DNA from: Sulfurospirillum cavolei
GTDB taxonomy: Bacteria; Campylobacterota; Campylobacteria; Campylobacterales; Sulfurospirillaceae
NCBI RefSeq assembly: GCF_001548055.1
Contig: NZ_AP014724.1
Coordinates: 2,232,001 to 2,296,000, forward strand
DNA length: 64,000 nucleotides
Direction: 5' to 3'
In this document: piece by piece, positions 40,108 through 49,551 of the stretch
How positions within the stretch are numbered: position 1 is the stretch's first letter
Layout of the letters: every line of letters begins with the position of its first letter
Notes under the pieces: generated by a model
What the model was told of the DNA's origin: nothing
Databases searched by the model: none
The model's input: the letters and a program-made list of their open reading frames with translations, nothing else
Position numbers and translations under genes: made by a program

Positions 40108-42089
40108 TTTGCATCTCCAAATCTCTCATTTTTAGCTTTATAGTAAGGTTGAAGTTCAAATGGCATCAACGCGTCTTGAATTTCGTGTCGATCTTTGCCT
40201 GCGGCTTCCATCTCTTCTCGGATTTTATCCACTTCTTCTTGGCGTTTAAGGCTGAGTTCGTTTTCGATAATCATACCTTTTGCGCCGTATCCGCGGAACG
40301 CCGGCGGGATTTCCATTTTCATAATGTCTAAATCTTCATAGCTTACGGTTGGAAGAGTCGCGCCCTCTTTCCATGACGTAAGGGTACGTTTCAACCAGTT
40401 GGCATCATCACGTTTCAAGAAGTCTTCTCGGTAATGCGCACCACGGCTTTCCGTTCTCTCGCGAGCACCCATAGCCACACAAAGAGCCAGTTTGAGCATC
40501 ATCGGTACGCGATACGCTTCTTCAAGCTCCGGATTGGCAGAGGTTGTTTTGGATTTAACGGTAACGTCGTGTGATTTTTTGAGTAGCTCTTCAAGCTCGT
40601 TTACGGCTTCGGCAAGACCTTTACCGTCACGGAAAATCGCTACTTTTTCCCACATAATGTCGCGCATTCTGTTTTTGATTTCAAAAATGTTGTATTTACC
40701 TTTGTTGGTTAACAAGTGGTTGATGAAATCGGATTGTTTTTTCAACGTTTTTTCGATAGTCGCCGTGTTGACGTCTACTTCGTTGGACAAACAAAAATCT
40801 GCAAAATAATCACCCACGATCATACCCGCAACAACGGTTTCGCTGACGGAGTTACCGCCCAAACGGTTAAATCCGTGCATATCCCAACATGCCGCTTCAC
40901 CCGCACTAAAAAGTCCTTTTAACGTCGGAGACTCGCCGGTCGGTTTGGTTCTGATACCGCCCATAGAGTAGTGTTGCATCGGAAGAACCGGTGCCCAACC
41001 TTTTGGACCTTCATCCGCAGGATCGATGCCGTTAAAGATTTGGCAAATTTCTTGTACGTCTCTTAGGTTACGCTCGATGTGCGCACGACCGAGAATCGAA
41101 ATATCAAGCCATAAGTGCTCGCCGTACGGAGATTTGACACCTTTGCCTTTACGAATGTGTTCCATCATACGACGGCTTACGACGTCGCGGCTGGCGAGTT
41201 CTTTTTTCTCAGGTTCGTAGTCCGGCATAAAACGGTGACCGTCAACGTCGCGTAAAATACCGCCGTCTCCTCGGCAACCTTCCGTTAAAAGAATGCCTGA
41301 CGGAACGATCGGAGTCGGGTGAAATTGTACCGCTTCCATATTGCCGAGCTGTGCAACGCCCGTTTCAAGTGCAATCGCCGCGCCGATACCGTCGCAGATA
41401 ACCGCATTGGTCGTTTGTTTGTAAAGTCTTCCGTAACCGCCTGTTGCGATGAGTGTTCCTTTAGCAACGTAAGCCCAAAGCTCACCGGTTACAAGGTCTC
41501 TTACGATCGCACCGTAACAACGGTTGTTTTCATGAATCAACGCAATCGCTTCTTTTCGATCTTCGATATTGACGTTATGTTTCAACGCTTCATTCGCAAC
41601 GCCGAAAAGCATGGTATGTCCCGTAGCATCCGCCGTATAACAGGTTCTCCATTTTTTCGTACCGCCGAAGTCGCGAGAGTGAATGTAACCGTGGACTTCG
41701 TCGTCTTCAACGATCGTCGTTCTCTCCGCGTTGATGATCGCTTCTCTTGGGCCTTTGGCAATTCGCGTCCAAGGCACGCCCCAGCCAGCAAGCTCACGGA
41801 TCGCTTTAGGCGCAACCGTTACGAACATACGTGCAACTTCTTGGTCACAACCCCAGTCGCTACCTTTAACGGTATCGGCAAAGTGAACGTCTTCGTTGTC
41901 GCCGCGACTCATTTTTGAGTTACCAAGACTTGCTTGCATACCGCCTTGTGCCGCCGCAGAATGCGAACGTTTTACCGGACATAAACTTAAAACCGTTGTA
42001 CTCAAACCTTTGGATTGCGTCGCAATCGCCGCTCTTAAACCTGCTAAACCGCCACCGATGACCAGTGCATCACAATATTTTACGTTCAT
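40104..42089 (-). CDS. frdA: Fumarate reductase flavoprotein subunit
   Basis: 661 residues. FAD-binding Rossmann start [17 protein letters not shown], the covalent FAD histidine in [13 protein letters not shown], and active-site [18 protein letters not shown] region. It reduces fumarate to succinate on the cytoplasmic side. It lies between frdC and frdB, tightly spaced. Confidence 0.97.
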   Translation of the reverse strand: MNVKYCDALVIGGGLAGLRAAIATQSKGLSTTVLSLCPVKRSHSAAAQGGMQASLGNSKMSRGDNEDVHFADTVKGSDWGCDQEVARMFVTVAPKAIRELAGWGVPWTRIAKGPREAIINAERTTIVEDDEVHGYIHSRDFGGTKKWRTCYTADATGHTMLFGVANEALKHNVNIEDRKEAIALIHENNRCYGAIVRDLVTGELWAYVAKGTLIATGGYGRLYKQTTNAVICDGIGAAIALETGVAQLGNMEAVQFHPTPIVPSGILLTEGCRGDGGILRDVDGHRFMPDYEPEKKELASRDVVSRRMMEHIRKGKGVKSPYGEHLWLDISILGRAHIERNLRDVQEICQIFNGIDPADEGPKGWAPVLPMQHYSMGGIRTKPTGESPTLKGLFSAGEAACWDMHGFNRLGGNSVSETVVAGMIVGDYFADFCLSNEVDVNTATIEKTLKKQSDFINHLLTNKGKYNIFEIKNRMRDIMWEKVAIFRDGKGLAEAVNELEELLKKSHDVTVKSKTTSANPELEEAYRVPMMLKLALCVAMGARERTESRGAHYREDFLKRDDANWLKRTLTSWKEGATLPTVSYEDLDIMKMEIPPAFRGYGAKGMIIENELSLKRQEEVDKIREEMEAAGKDRHEIQDALMPFELQPYYKAKNERFGDAK

Positions 42090-42091
42090 TT

Positions 42092-42874
42092 TTACGCCCT
42101 AACCTTCTCATCAAATCTTACTTCAACTTGTGCCGTAGGTTTATATTTATCGACCAAACCGTGGCTATATTCGTACCCGTATTTGACGTATGCGGCCAAT
42201 GTTAAGAGTCCTAACGCCAAGAAGAACGCCGTAACGGCCCATTTTGCTTTTTTGAGGTTCTTGCGAGACTCTTTTGCGTTAGCACCTTCGAACCAACCCC
42301 ATTTAACACAGAGGCGATACAAACCGATGCCGCCGTGGAACTCTACGGCTAAAAGAAGAAGAAGGTAAAACGGCCACATAAAATCGCCGTACATACGCTC
42401 TGACGATCCGAACGGTCCGATTTTATCGGATTGTGCCGCCATCATCAAAAGGTGCGCCGATCCCATAAAAAACATCGCAAAACCGGTAAATGCTTGTGTA
42501 AACCACATCGTCGTATCATCGTGTTTCATCATGCCCATATGGGTTTTATAGGCTTGGTATTGTCGAAACGTAATAGGTAATTTTCGCATTCCGAGCATCG
42601 CGTGAACGATAAATACGGCGAAAACGAACAATACGATTCCTGAAACGATCCAAGGTTTCGGCTCGCTTAAGAACATACTGCCTTCGAACATTTTGGTTAT
42701 GGTGTACATAAAGTCTTTGCTAATTAAAATCGTTGAAACAAAGAACATATGTCCCCACATAAACAAACCTAAGAAGAGGCCGGTCGCACTTTGAATATAA
42801 TCAAGTTTTGCCGGAACTCTACTCTTTTTCCCTTCTACGCTGGTACCTAGAAAACCTTCAAGTAGGTCACTCAC
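42092..42874 (-). CDS. frdC: Fumarate reductase di-heme cytochrome b subunit
   Basis: 260 residues with five membrane helices and several intramembrane histidines ([46 protein letters not shown]), the pattern of the Wolinella-type di-heme FrdC that oxidises menaquinol. The GTG start ([10 protein letters not shown]) follows AAGGATGAG. First gene of the frdCAB operon. Confidence 0.96.
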   Translation of the reverse strand: MSDLLEGFLGTSVEGKKSRVPAKLDYIQSATGLFLGLFMWGHMFFVSTILISKDFMYTITKMFEGSMFLSEPKPWIVSGIVLFVFAVFIVHAMLGMRKLPITFRQYQAYKTHMGMMKHDDTTMWFTQAFTGFAMFFMGSAHLLMMAAQSDKIGPFGSSERMYGDFMWPFYLLLLLAVEFHGGIGLYRLCVKWGWFEGANAKESRKNLKKAKWAVTAFFLALGLLTLAAYVKYGYEYSHGLVDKYKPTAQVEVRFDEKVRA

Positions 42875-42900
42875 ATCTCATCCTTTTTGTGAAGTTTAAT

Positions 42901-42943
42901 AAACACATCAGAAGGCGCATCGTTTGCGCCTTCTGATGTGTTT
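42901..42943 (-). terminator. Strong hairpin terminator after lgt
   Basis: AAACACATCAGAAGGCGC pairs perfectly with the reverse complement at 42926-42943: 18 bp, or 19 with the next A-T pair, and a short loop. The stem ends in T/A-rich sequence. It separates lgt from frdC, both on the minus strand. Confidence 0.8.
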
Positions 42944-43063
42944 AATCGCGTCGTTTTCAACGCTTTCAGCCCAACAGCCTCGGCTACTTTGTACTTTTTT
43001 TCGTCAATTCAAAACTCGGTTTACGAAATTATAATATAGCCGAGGGGATTTAAAAGGGATTTT

Positions 43064-43882
43064 TTACCCCCTCTTCATCCGCCTTTTAATTACCCCGTAT
43101 AAGACAAGCGACGCAACCGCCATCACGAGCGAAAGGGCTTGACCTTTACTCATCCAGCCTCCGTACACAAAGCCGATTTGAAAATCAGGCTCGCGCCAAA
43201 ACTCCGCCGTAAAGCGCGCCAAAGAGTAGAAAAGACCGTACAGCGCAATCAATTCGCCGTCGAATTTTTTAGACGAACGGTACAGGTAAAGCAAGAGAAA
43301 AACCGCCAATCCTTCCAATAACGCTTCGTACAATTGAGAAGGATGACGCAAAACACCGTCCACGTAAATGCCCCACGGTACGTCGGTTACGCGGCCGAAA
43401 AGCTCTTGATTTAAAAAGTTCCCGATACGCCCGAAAATATACCCCACGGGTACGCTTAAAGCGACAAGGTCCAAAAGTCGCCAGATATTTACTTTGTATT
43501 TGAGGTAGAAAAACCACGTTCCCAGTAAAAATCCTACAATCGCGCCGTGATAGCTCATACCGCGAATACCGACGAACGTTCCGTCCATAAAAGGGTTAAA
43601 CATCTGCCACGGATGTGCCAAATAATAGTCCAAATGTGGATCGTAAAACAAAATATACCCGATGCGTGCGCCTAAAACGATCCCGATTTCGATCCAAATA
43701 AAATAACTTTCCAAAATTTGATTCGAAAAACCGAGCGCATCTTTTTTGACAAAAAACTTTGCGGCATAGAGTGCCCCTAAAAGGGCTAACATGTACATCA
43801 ATCCGTACCAATGTACGGCGACCGGACCTAATTTAAAAGCGACCGGATCAAAATGAGCGTAAATATGGTTCCAAAACGGCAT
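43064..43882 (-). CDS. lgt: Prolipoprotein diacylglyceryl transferase
   Basis: 272 residues from ATG 43882 with AAGGA five bases upstream; the open frame to 43909 lacks a better site. Seven helices; signature GRIGNFLNQELFGRVT and SYHGAIVGFLLG. Lgt adds diacylglycerol to the lipobox cysteine of prolipoproteins. Precedes frdCAB as in C. jejuni. Confidence 0.96.
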   Translation of the reverse strand: MPFWNHIYAHFDPVAFKLGPVAVHWYGLMYMLALLGALYAAKFFVKKDALGFSNQILESYFIWIEIGIVLGARIGYILFYDPHLDYYLAHPWQMFNPFMDGTFVGIRGMSYHGAIVGFLLGTWFFYLKYKVNIWRLLDLVALSVPVGYIFGRIGNFLNQELFGRVTDVPWGIYVDGVLRHPSQLYEALLEGLAVFLLLYLYRSSKKFDGELIALYGLFYSLARFTAEFWREPDFQIGFVYGGWMSKGQALSLVMAVASLVLYGVIKRRMKRG

Positions 43883-43970
43883 TATTTTCCTTATAATCAA
43901 TCTTGACATGTAGACTTTTTACCGTAGCCTACGGCATGCTAAAGTTTGCCGACACCGTCGGTCAAATGAA

Positions 43971-43991
43971 AAGAAAAGTTTACCTTTTCTT
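43971..43991 (-). terminator. Likely terminator after the CHASE-PAS-GGDEF gene
   Basis: AAGAAAAG and CTTTTCTT flank a five-base loop and are followed on the minus strand by T-rich sequence. The stem is short (8 bp) and AT-rich. Nearby CCGTAG-C-CTACGG (43922-43934) is a second small inverted repeat. Confidence 0.5.
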
Positions 43992-44005
43992 GGTTAAGAA
44001 AGTGT

Positions 44006-46306
44006 TTAGAACGAGATATCTTGCGTATAAACTTCGCATTCGACACGATTACGTCCGTGCGCTTTTGCACGGTACAACGCTTCGTCCGCTCGCGCGACCA
44101 TACTTTGTTCATCATCGCCGATATGAAACGTCGCCACGCCGAAACTAACCGTTTTGCTTCCGACGCGGCTCAACGCGTGGCTTTCGACCAAAGCGCGTAA
44201 CTTTTCTGCCAAAGCATACGCCGCCGCAAGATCACATTGGGGCAGCAAAATCAAAAATTCTTCGCCGCCCCATCGTCCGAGCGCGTCTTCTTTACGAATA
44301 CGGCTTTTCAACACCGAAGAGAGCTCTTGCAACACGATGTCGCCGACTTGATGACCGTAAGTATCGTTGATTGACTTAAATTTATCGATGTCTAAAAGTG
44401 CAATCGAAAACGCCGAGCGGTGCCGTTTTGCCAAGCTCAAATACAACGCGAACAGTTCATCGAGTTTCAAACGATTGTACAATCCCGTCAATTGATCGGT
44501 TACCGAAAGTTCCTCGATACGCTTTTTATCGGTAATGTCGTTACGAATCGCCATATAGCCGATCAAGCGGTCCGCATCGTCGTAGCGTGGCGTAATGATC
44601 GTATCGACCCAATACGTCGAGCCGTCTTTACGCCGATTTTTAATCTCTCCGTGCCATGAAGTACCCGTTTGTAGCGTTTTCCACATCGCTTCGTAAAACG
44701 AAAGCGGAACGTCCGGGTGCCTCAAGAGACGGTGCGTTTGAGCTATCAATTCCTCTTTGGTATAACCCGAAATTTTACAAAACGCGTCGCTTGCCTCGGT
44801 AATCACTCCTTGCGTATCGGTGCTAGAGATCATGACGCAGGTATCGATAATATGTAAATAGCGTTCGATTTCCCTTCTTGATTTTCGGTATTCGCTCATA
44901 TCGCTACAGGTTACGACCACCTTTTCGATCGTTTCAAAATCGGCTTTGAAAATCGGTTGCGCGTTAATCAAAAACCATAACACTTCGCCCTCTTCCCGTC
45001 GATGCCCCATCATCACGTTGTAACACGCTTGCTTGGTCGCCAAAACTCTGTAAACGGGGCGTTCTTCTTTCAAAAACGCGCTTCCGTCTTCATGACAGGC
45101 ATTGAGCGTTGAAGGCGACACATTGAGCATATCGCCCAAAGAGAGGTTAAACATCTCTTGCGACGCAAGATTGCACTCAATCAAATTACCTTGTGCGTCA
45201 AATACCATCACGCCTTCGCTCATTGCTTGAAAAATCGAGCGGATTTCCGCTTCAGACTCCAACAGTCGATGCGTTTTTTCCTCGGCAATACGATACGCTT
45301 TTTCGCGTGTGTGCTGCAATGCATAAATCCATGCGCTTAAAAGGGCAAACAAAAGCACGCCTAAACTCATCTGAACCGCGGGAAGGTAGCGTCCTAAACC
45401 GATATCGAGCACTTGATCGGATTTAAAATAAAGCGTCCATTTTTTACCGTAAAATTCCAATACGATGTAACGTTCGAATTTTGGCATCGTTAAAGCGGGT
45501 TTTGAGTCGTAAAGCCTCTTTTGAAGCACCGGCGTATCGCCGTCGTAGATTTCAAAATCGACCATAATATAGTTGGCTTCCAAAAGCGTTTGAAAGAGCG
45601 TTTGTGCTTTAACCGCCACAAAAATAATTCCCTTAGTTTGCGCCAAACGCTGTGCATCGGATAACGGAAGTGCCGTATGAGTGTAGACCGGATGCAAAAT
45701 AATAAAACCGGGTTTTTGGTCGTCGGTCTTTTCTTGAACCAGATCGATTTTAGACGAAAGCGTCGTTTCCGCACGTGAAATCGCATGAAAAATCGCCTCT
45801 TTACGTACTTTCTCGCTCATCAAGTCGTATCCGAGTCCTTTTTGGTTGTGTTCGGTAAAAGGCTCCAAATACATAATCGGAAAAGCAATTTCGCCGGCTT
45901 CTTCTTGCGGAAAAATCGTATAATAAGGAAACCCTTCATTCCACAATTCGCGTTCGTGTTCGGGACGATCGTGTGCTCTGACAAGCGGCGCGAAACCTAA
46001 AGCGTGAAGCCCCGGAAAGTTTTGCTCGACATGGTGTTGATCGGCAAAACGTTTCCATTCCAGACGCGTTACGTTCGAAGATGCGTTCATAAACGCAACC
46101 GCGCTTTGAAGCAATTGCACGTTCGAATCGAGTGCTTTTTCGATCAGTAAAATGACTTGGTTTGATGCGTTGGTAAAACGGGTTTGTTCCGTTTGCTCGA
46201 TCCACTCTTCGCTCTTCCATGCAACGACGGCAGAGACGAAAACGCCGATCAGAAAGATCAGTAAGGGCCATAAAATTTTTTGAAAAAGACGTTTCACCGC
46301 TTCCAA
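44006..46306 (-). CDS. CHASE-PAS-PAS-GGDEF membrane diguanylate cyclase
   Basis: 766 residues: helix at about 14-31, a periplasmic CHASE domain (about 80-280, LEWKRFADQHHVEQNFPGLHALGF in parts such as FADQHHVEQNFPGLHALGF), helix at about 310-330, PAS domains at about 350-465 and 470-600 (TDTQGVITEASDAFCKISGY), then GGDEF. The active site is GGEEF at about 680-684, intact. It senses a small extracellular ligand and makes c-di-GMP. Ends at a short hairpin. Confidence 0.93.
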   Translation of the reverse strand: MEAVKRLFQKILWPLLIFLIGVFVSAVVAWKSEEWIEQTEQTRFTNASNQVILLIEKALDSNVQLLQSAVAFMNASSNVTRLEWKRFADQHHVEQNFPGLHALGFAPLVRAHDRPEHERELWNEGFPYYTIFPQEEAGEIAFPIMYLEPFTEHNQKGLGYDLMSEKVRKEAIFHAISRAETTLSSKIDLVQEKTDDQKPGFIILHPVYTHTALPLSDAQRLAQTKGIIFVAVKAQTLFQTLLEANYIMVDFEIYDGDTPVLQKRLYDSKPALTMPKFERYIVLEFYGKKWTLYFKSDQVLDIGLGRYLPAVQMSLGVLLFALLSAWIYALQHTREKAYRIAEEKTHRLLESEAEIRSIFQAMSEGVMVFDAQGNLIECNLASQEMFNLSLGDMLNVSPSTLNACHEDGSAFLKEERPVYRVLATKQACYNVMMGHRREEGEVLWFLINAQPIFKADFETIEKVVVTCSDMSEYRKSRREIERYLHIIDTCVMISSTDTQGVITEASDAFCKISGYTKEELIAQTHRLLRHPDVPLSFYEAMWKTLQTGTSWHGEIKNRRKDGSTYWVDTIITPRYDDADRLIGYMAIRNDITDKKRIEELSVTDQLTGLYNRLKLDELFALYLSLAKRHRSAFSIALLDIDKFKSINDTYGHQVGDIVLQELSSVLKSRIRKEDALGRWGGEEFLILLPQCDLAAAYALAEKLRALVESHALSRVGSKTVSFGVATFHIGDDEQSMVARADEALYRAKAHGRNRVECEVYTQDISF

Positions 46307-46373
46307 TCCTCATGGTAAAATCCACACGAAGATTGTAGCAAAAAAGAGAGAAAAGTAAGGAATCAAGGGGAAG

Positions 46374-46396
46374 AAGGCAAGGAAAACCCTTGCCTT
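46374..46396 (-). terminator. Terminator after hsp20
   Basis: AAGGCAAGG pairs with CCTTGCCTT across a five-base loop, followed on the minus strand by TTCTTCCCCTT. It stands 18 bases after the hsp20 stop. Confidence 0.6.
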
Positions 46397-46413
46397 GAAG
46401 AAGATTCAGAGGC

Positions 46414-46842
46414 TTATTTGACTTCGATTTTTTTGACTTCGGCTTTCTCGATCTTGAGTTTAGGAAGCACCACTTCCAGTACGCCGTTTTCGCTACTTGC
46501 CTCAATATTTTCGACATCGACGTTATCGGGAAGCGCGAAACTTCTTTGGAATTTACCGTAGGAACTTTCGACTTTATAGTAGTCTTTTTCTTTGCGCTCC
46601 TCTTTGAAGCTTCTCTCTCCTGAAATAATCAACTGATTTTCTTTCAAGTCGATGTGAATATCTTCTTTTTTAACACCGGGAAGATCAACCTCGACGTGAT
46701 ACGCAAATTCGCCCTCTCGGGTGCTCACACTCGGCTTAAACGCGGAGATACCGTTCTCGTCCGACTGATCAGGATAGTAGCCGAACAACTTGTTCTCAAG
46801 CTCTTTAAGTTCTCTAAACGGATTGAATCGTGTCACTAACAT
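46414..46842 (-). CDS. Hsp20/alpha-crystallin small heat-shock protein
   Basis: 142 residues. An alpha-crystallin domain from about 45 to 135 contains VEVDLPGVKKEDIHIDL and ASSENGVLEVVLPK. N-terminal MLVTRFNPFRELKELENK is typical of bacterial Hsp20. It holds unfolding proteins under stress. About 190 bases precede it, without a recognised CIRCE or HAIR element. Confidence 0.95.
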   Translation of the reverse strand: MLVTRFNPFRELKELENKLFGYYPDQSDENGISAFKPSVSTREGEFAYHVEVDLPGVKKEDIHIDLKENQLIISGERSFKEERKEKDYYKVESSYGKFQRSFALPDNVDVENIEASSENGVLEVVLPKLKIEKAEVKKIEVK

Positions 46843-47032
46843 GGCTAACTCCTTGTATTGTTTTTTGATGAGAGAAGTTTAGCCCAATCCTATCAAGGAT
46901 GTCTGCCACTTAAGTAGCACAAAAACCCTTTTTTCATCACGGCTTTTAGGCAAAGCCCAAAAGCCTACGCTAAGCCGCTGTAGCACTAAATGACTTGCCT
47001 CTTGAGAGGGTAGCACGTGGTTTGTATGACGT
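46843..47032. promoter_or_regulatory. Intergenic region between Crp/Fnr gene and hsp20
   Basis: 190 bases. A GGCTTTT...AAAAGCC hairpin (about 46941-46965, including GGCAAAGCCC) may end the regulator transcript. The rest likely holds the hsp20 promoter. No heat-shock operator of known type is visible. Confidence 0.4.
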
Positions 47033-47731
47033 TTATTTCTCGGGAAGGTGTTCGAGCAGGTTTTGGGAGTCTTTGATGAAAATTTCTTTGCGCTTCACGT
47101 CAATCAATCCTTGTTTTTTGAGCGATTGAAGGTTTCGGTTGAGCACTTTGCGCACCGTGCCGATCAAACTCGCAAGCTCTTCGTGCGAAAGGTTGTTGAT
47201 GAGTTTGAGCGTCTGTTTTCCCTCGTGCTCTTCGATGTTCCGCGCGATCAGCTTCATCAAGCGCGTCGTCGTATCGTAGAGGGAGAGTTCGCTTGCCAAA
47301 TTTTCGACGTCGCGCAACTGCTTGGCGACATAAGGGAGAAACAGTTTGTTGAACGAAGGTTTCGTTTCGATCCATTCGCGAAACAGTTCGATGGGGAAAA
47401 CAAGCACTTTAACTTCGTCCAATGCCATAGCGACGTTTTCGTGAAGCTTGCCGTCCAACAAACTGACAACGTCGTACATGTCGCCTTTGCTCAGCAAGTA
47501 CAAAATCTGTTCTTTGCCGTTTTCAAAGTTAATTTGAGAGACTTTCACGCGCCCTTCCAAAATAACGAAAAAGTGCTCCAAACACTCTTCCGGACGCATC
47601 AACACCTCGCCTTTTTTGACAAAACTCATTCGTCCGAAGCGTGAAATATCCTCGTGAAGCTCTTTTTGAATCACGTCTAATGCATACATGTTAAGGGGAC
47701 TCTCTCTTTGAAACGATTTATGGTTTAGCAT
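47033..47731 (-). CDS. Crp/Fnr family transcriptional regulator
   Basis: 232 residues: a cyclic-nucleotide-binding-like domain (about 35-140, FFVILEGRVKVSQINFENGKEQ in parts such as FFVILEGRVKVS) and a C-terminal helix-turn-helix (SHEELASLIGTVRKVLNR). It lacks the FNR cysteine set, so it is not an oxygen-sensing Fe-S FNR. ATG 47731 or 47689 could be the start; neither has a strong ribosome site. Divergent from the HD-GYP gene. Confidence 0.9.
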   Translation of the reverse strand: MLNHKSFQRESPLNMYALDVIQKELHEDISRFGRMSFVKKGEVLMRPEECLEHFFVILEGRVKVSQINFENGKEQILYLLSKGDMYDVVSLLDGKLHENVAMALDEVKVLVFPIELFREWIETKPSFNKLFLPYVAKQLRDVENLASELSLYDTTTRLMKLIARNIEEHEGKQTLKLINNLSHEELASLIGTVRKVLNRNLQSLKKQGLIDVKRKEIFIKDSQNLLEHLPEK

Positions 47732-47784
47732 TATTCTTGACGTAAATTATAGTATGATTTTGTAAATTTCTCGGGAGTTTCACA

Positions 47785-49068
47785 GTGAATCGTACCATTT
47801 TGCGTTCTTTCATCTTACGCGCATCTTTCGCAACCCTGATTTTACTCGTTTTTGGCGTATGGGGCGCGGTGTACTTTATGCAACGCGATTTTGAAAAAAC
47901 GCTCGGTCGACACCTCGAAGAACAATTAGGTAGTTTAAAAGAAGAGTATTCCTACTCTCTCAAACAACATTATCAAGAAAAAAGCGAGTTAATGCGGCAT
48001 AATGCACAAACGCTTATGAATAAAATGGAGTTTATCCATCTTGAAATTTATGATGAAAACCATGAAGAGCTTTTTGACCTTTCGCCTCAAACGCAAAAGG
48101 CAAAAATCTTAGATGACGTGATTCAACAAAATCATGATCGTGTTTTGCTGCATACGTTTCCCAAAGACGCCCGTCCCGTCTATAATTTTTTTAGCCTTCA
48201 AGAACAGTTGTTTGTACAAGTTTTTTTTCCTTTAGTCGTCAATACGCATAAGATCGGTTACATCGAAGGTGTTTTACTTATCAATCCTTTGAGCGTCAAA
48301 CAGTTTAAGAACAGCCTCGTGATGACGGTAGCCGCCATTTGCATTAGTACTTTGTTGTTATCTCTCATCATTTTTCCGCTGATTGTTTTAGCGTATCGGC
48401 AGTTGAGTCAAAAGCACTCGGCGCTCATCAACAGCAATATTCAAATCATTCGCTCTTTAGGTAATGCGATTGCCCAGCGCGACAGTGATACGGACGAACA
48501 CAACTATCGCGTGACACTTTACAGTATCGCATTGGCCGAACGTATCCGCCTGCCGCGTGAAGCGATCCAAAAGCTTATCAAAGGTGCTTTTTTGCACGAC
48601 ATCGGAAAAATCGGTATCGCCGATGCAATTTTGCTCAAACCGGGCAAATTGACCGATGAAGAGTTCTCGTACATGCAAGAACATGTCAGTAAAGGCATTG
48701 AAATCGTTCAAAGTATCGAATGGCTAGATGAAGCCAAAGAGATTATTTTATACCATCATGAAAAATTTGACGGAAGCGGCTATGCCCACGGTCTCAAAGG
48801 AGAAGATATTCCTTTAGCGGCACGTATTTTTGCCGTCGTAGACGTTTTTGACGCATTAACCTCTAAGCGCCCTTATAAAGAGCCTTTCCCTTTGGAAAAA
48901 GCCGTTGCGATTTTACAAGAAGGAAGCGGAAAGCATTTTGATCCGAAGATTGTCGAAGAATTTTTACAACTGATCGCACTCTCGTATGAAACGATGCTTC
49001 TCATGGATTCTGCTCATTTTAAAACCAAGCTCTATGAAAAAATCGCTTTTTATTTCGATGAGGACTAA
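47785..49068 (+). CDS. Membrane HD-GYP c-di-GMP phosphodiesterase (GYA variant)
   Basis: 427 residues: helix at about 13-33, a periplasmic sensor region (35-175), helix at about 182-204, then HD-GYP. HD pair H271-D272 in HDIGKIGI and the second motif HHEKFDGSGYAHGLKGEDIP at about 324-343. The canonical GYP is GYA here (Pro to Ala), the other metal and substrate residues are present, so hydrolysis is likely. Convergent with the YchJ-like gene, overlapping by four bases. Confidence 0.92.
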   Translation: MNRTILRSFILRASFATLILLVFGVWGAVYFMQRDFEKTLGRHLEEQLGSLKEEYSYSLKQHYQEKSELMRHNAQTLMNKMEFIHLEIYDENHEELFDLSPQTQKAKILDDVIQQNHDRVLLHTFPKDARPVYNFFSLQEQLFVQVFFPLVVNTHKIGYIEGVLLINPLSVKQFKNSLVMTVAAICISTLLLSLIIFPLIVLAYRQLSQKHSALINSNIQIIRSLGNAIAQRDSDTDEHNYRVTLYSIALAERIRLPREAIQKLIKGAFLHDIGKIGIADAILLKPGKLTDEEFSYMQEHVSKGIEIVQSIEWLDEAKEIILYHHEKFDGSGYAHGLKGEDIPLAARIFAVVDVFDALTSKRPYKEPFPLEKAVAILQEGSGKHFDPKIVEEFLQLIALSYETMLLMDSAHFKTKLYEKIAFYFDED

Positions 49069-49463
49069 TCCACTTCTCCGTCTAAATACATCCACGCTTT
49101 GCCGTAACGTTTGAAGCGTGAATGTTCGACATGTAAACCCTCTTTGCCCTCATGAACGTACGTTGCGCGAAACGAAACTTTGCCGACTTTGTCGTTGACG
49201 CCGCCTTGCCATACGCTTAGAACCTCTACGTTCACCCATGCGATACGCTTACATGTAGCGATAATCTCTTCTTTGAGATGTTTGTCGCGCGAATGCGGAT
49301 GCGTCGTTTGCACCAAATAATCCGCCAAACCGAAGACAAACGCACTAAAACGCGAACGCATTAATGCTTCACATGTCGGCGCGTTAATTGCTTGATGGTA
49401 AGGTTCACAACACGTTTCGTACGGTTTTTGGCTACCGCAAGGACACAAATCGGCTTTTTTCAT
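49065..49463 (-). CDS. YchJ family SEC-C motif protein
   Basis: 132 residues. The N-terminal SEC-C zinc motif is CPCGSQKPYETCC and the body contains RSRFSAFVFGLADYLVQTTH, the UPF0225/YchJ signature. The function is unknown; related proteins bind zinc. Two ACATGT words (49129, 49249) and one at 49369 lie inside this small gene. Confidence 0.88.
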   Translation of the reverse strand: MKKADLCPCGSQKPYETCCEPYHQAINAPTCEALMRSRFSAFVFGLADYLVQTTHPHSRDKHLKEEIIATCKRIAWVNVEVLSVWQGGVNDKVGKVSFRATYVHEGKEGLHVEHSRFKRYGKAWMYLDGEVD

Positions 49464-49551
49464 GAGACGTCTTTTTGGGTGAAATTCAACGCTTATTATA
49501 GCAAACCTTCTTTCAACTTCTTTTGTACGTGTTTTGGTTACACTTCGCGTT

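Noticed and set aside
46843-47032. CIRCE or HspR site before hsp20
   Set aside because: No TTAGCACTC/GAGTGCTAA or CTTGAGT/ACTCAAG pair was found.
47048-47644. 198-codon plus-strand frame
   Set aside because: Antisense to the Crp/Fnr gene, biased composition (F, Q, H), no family motif.
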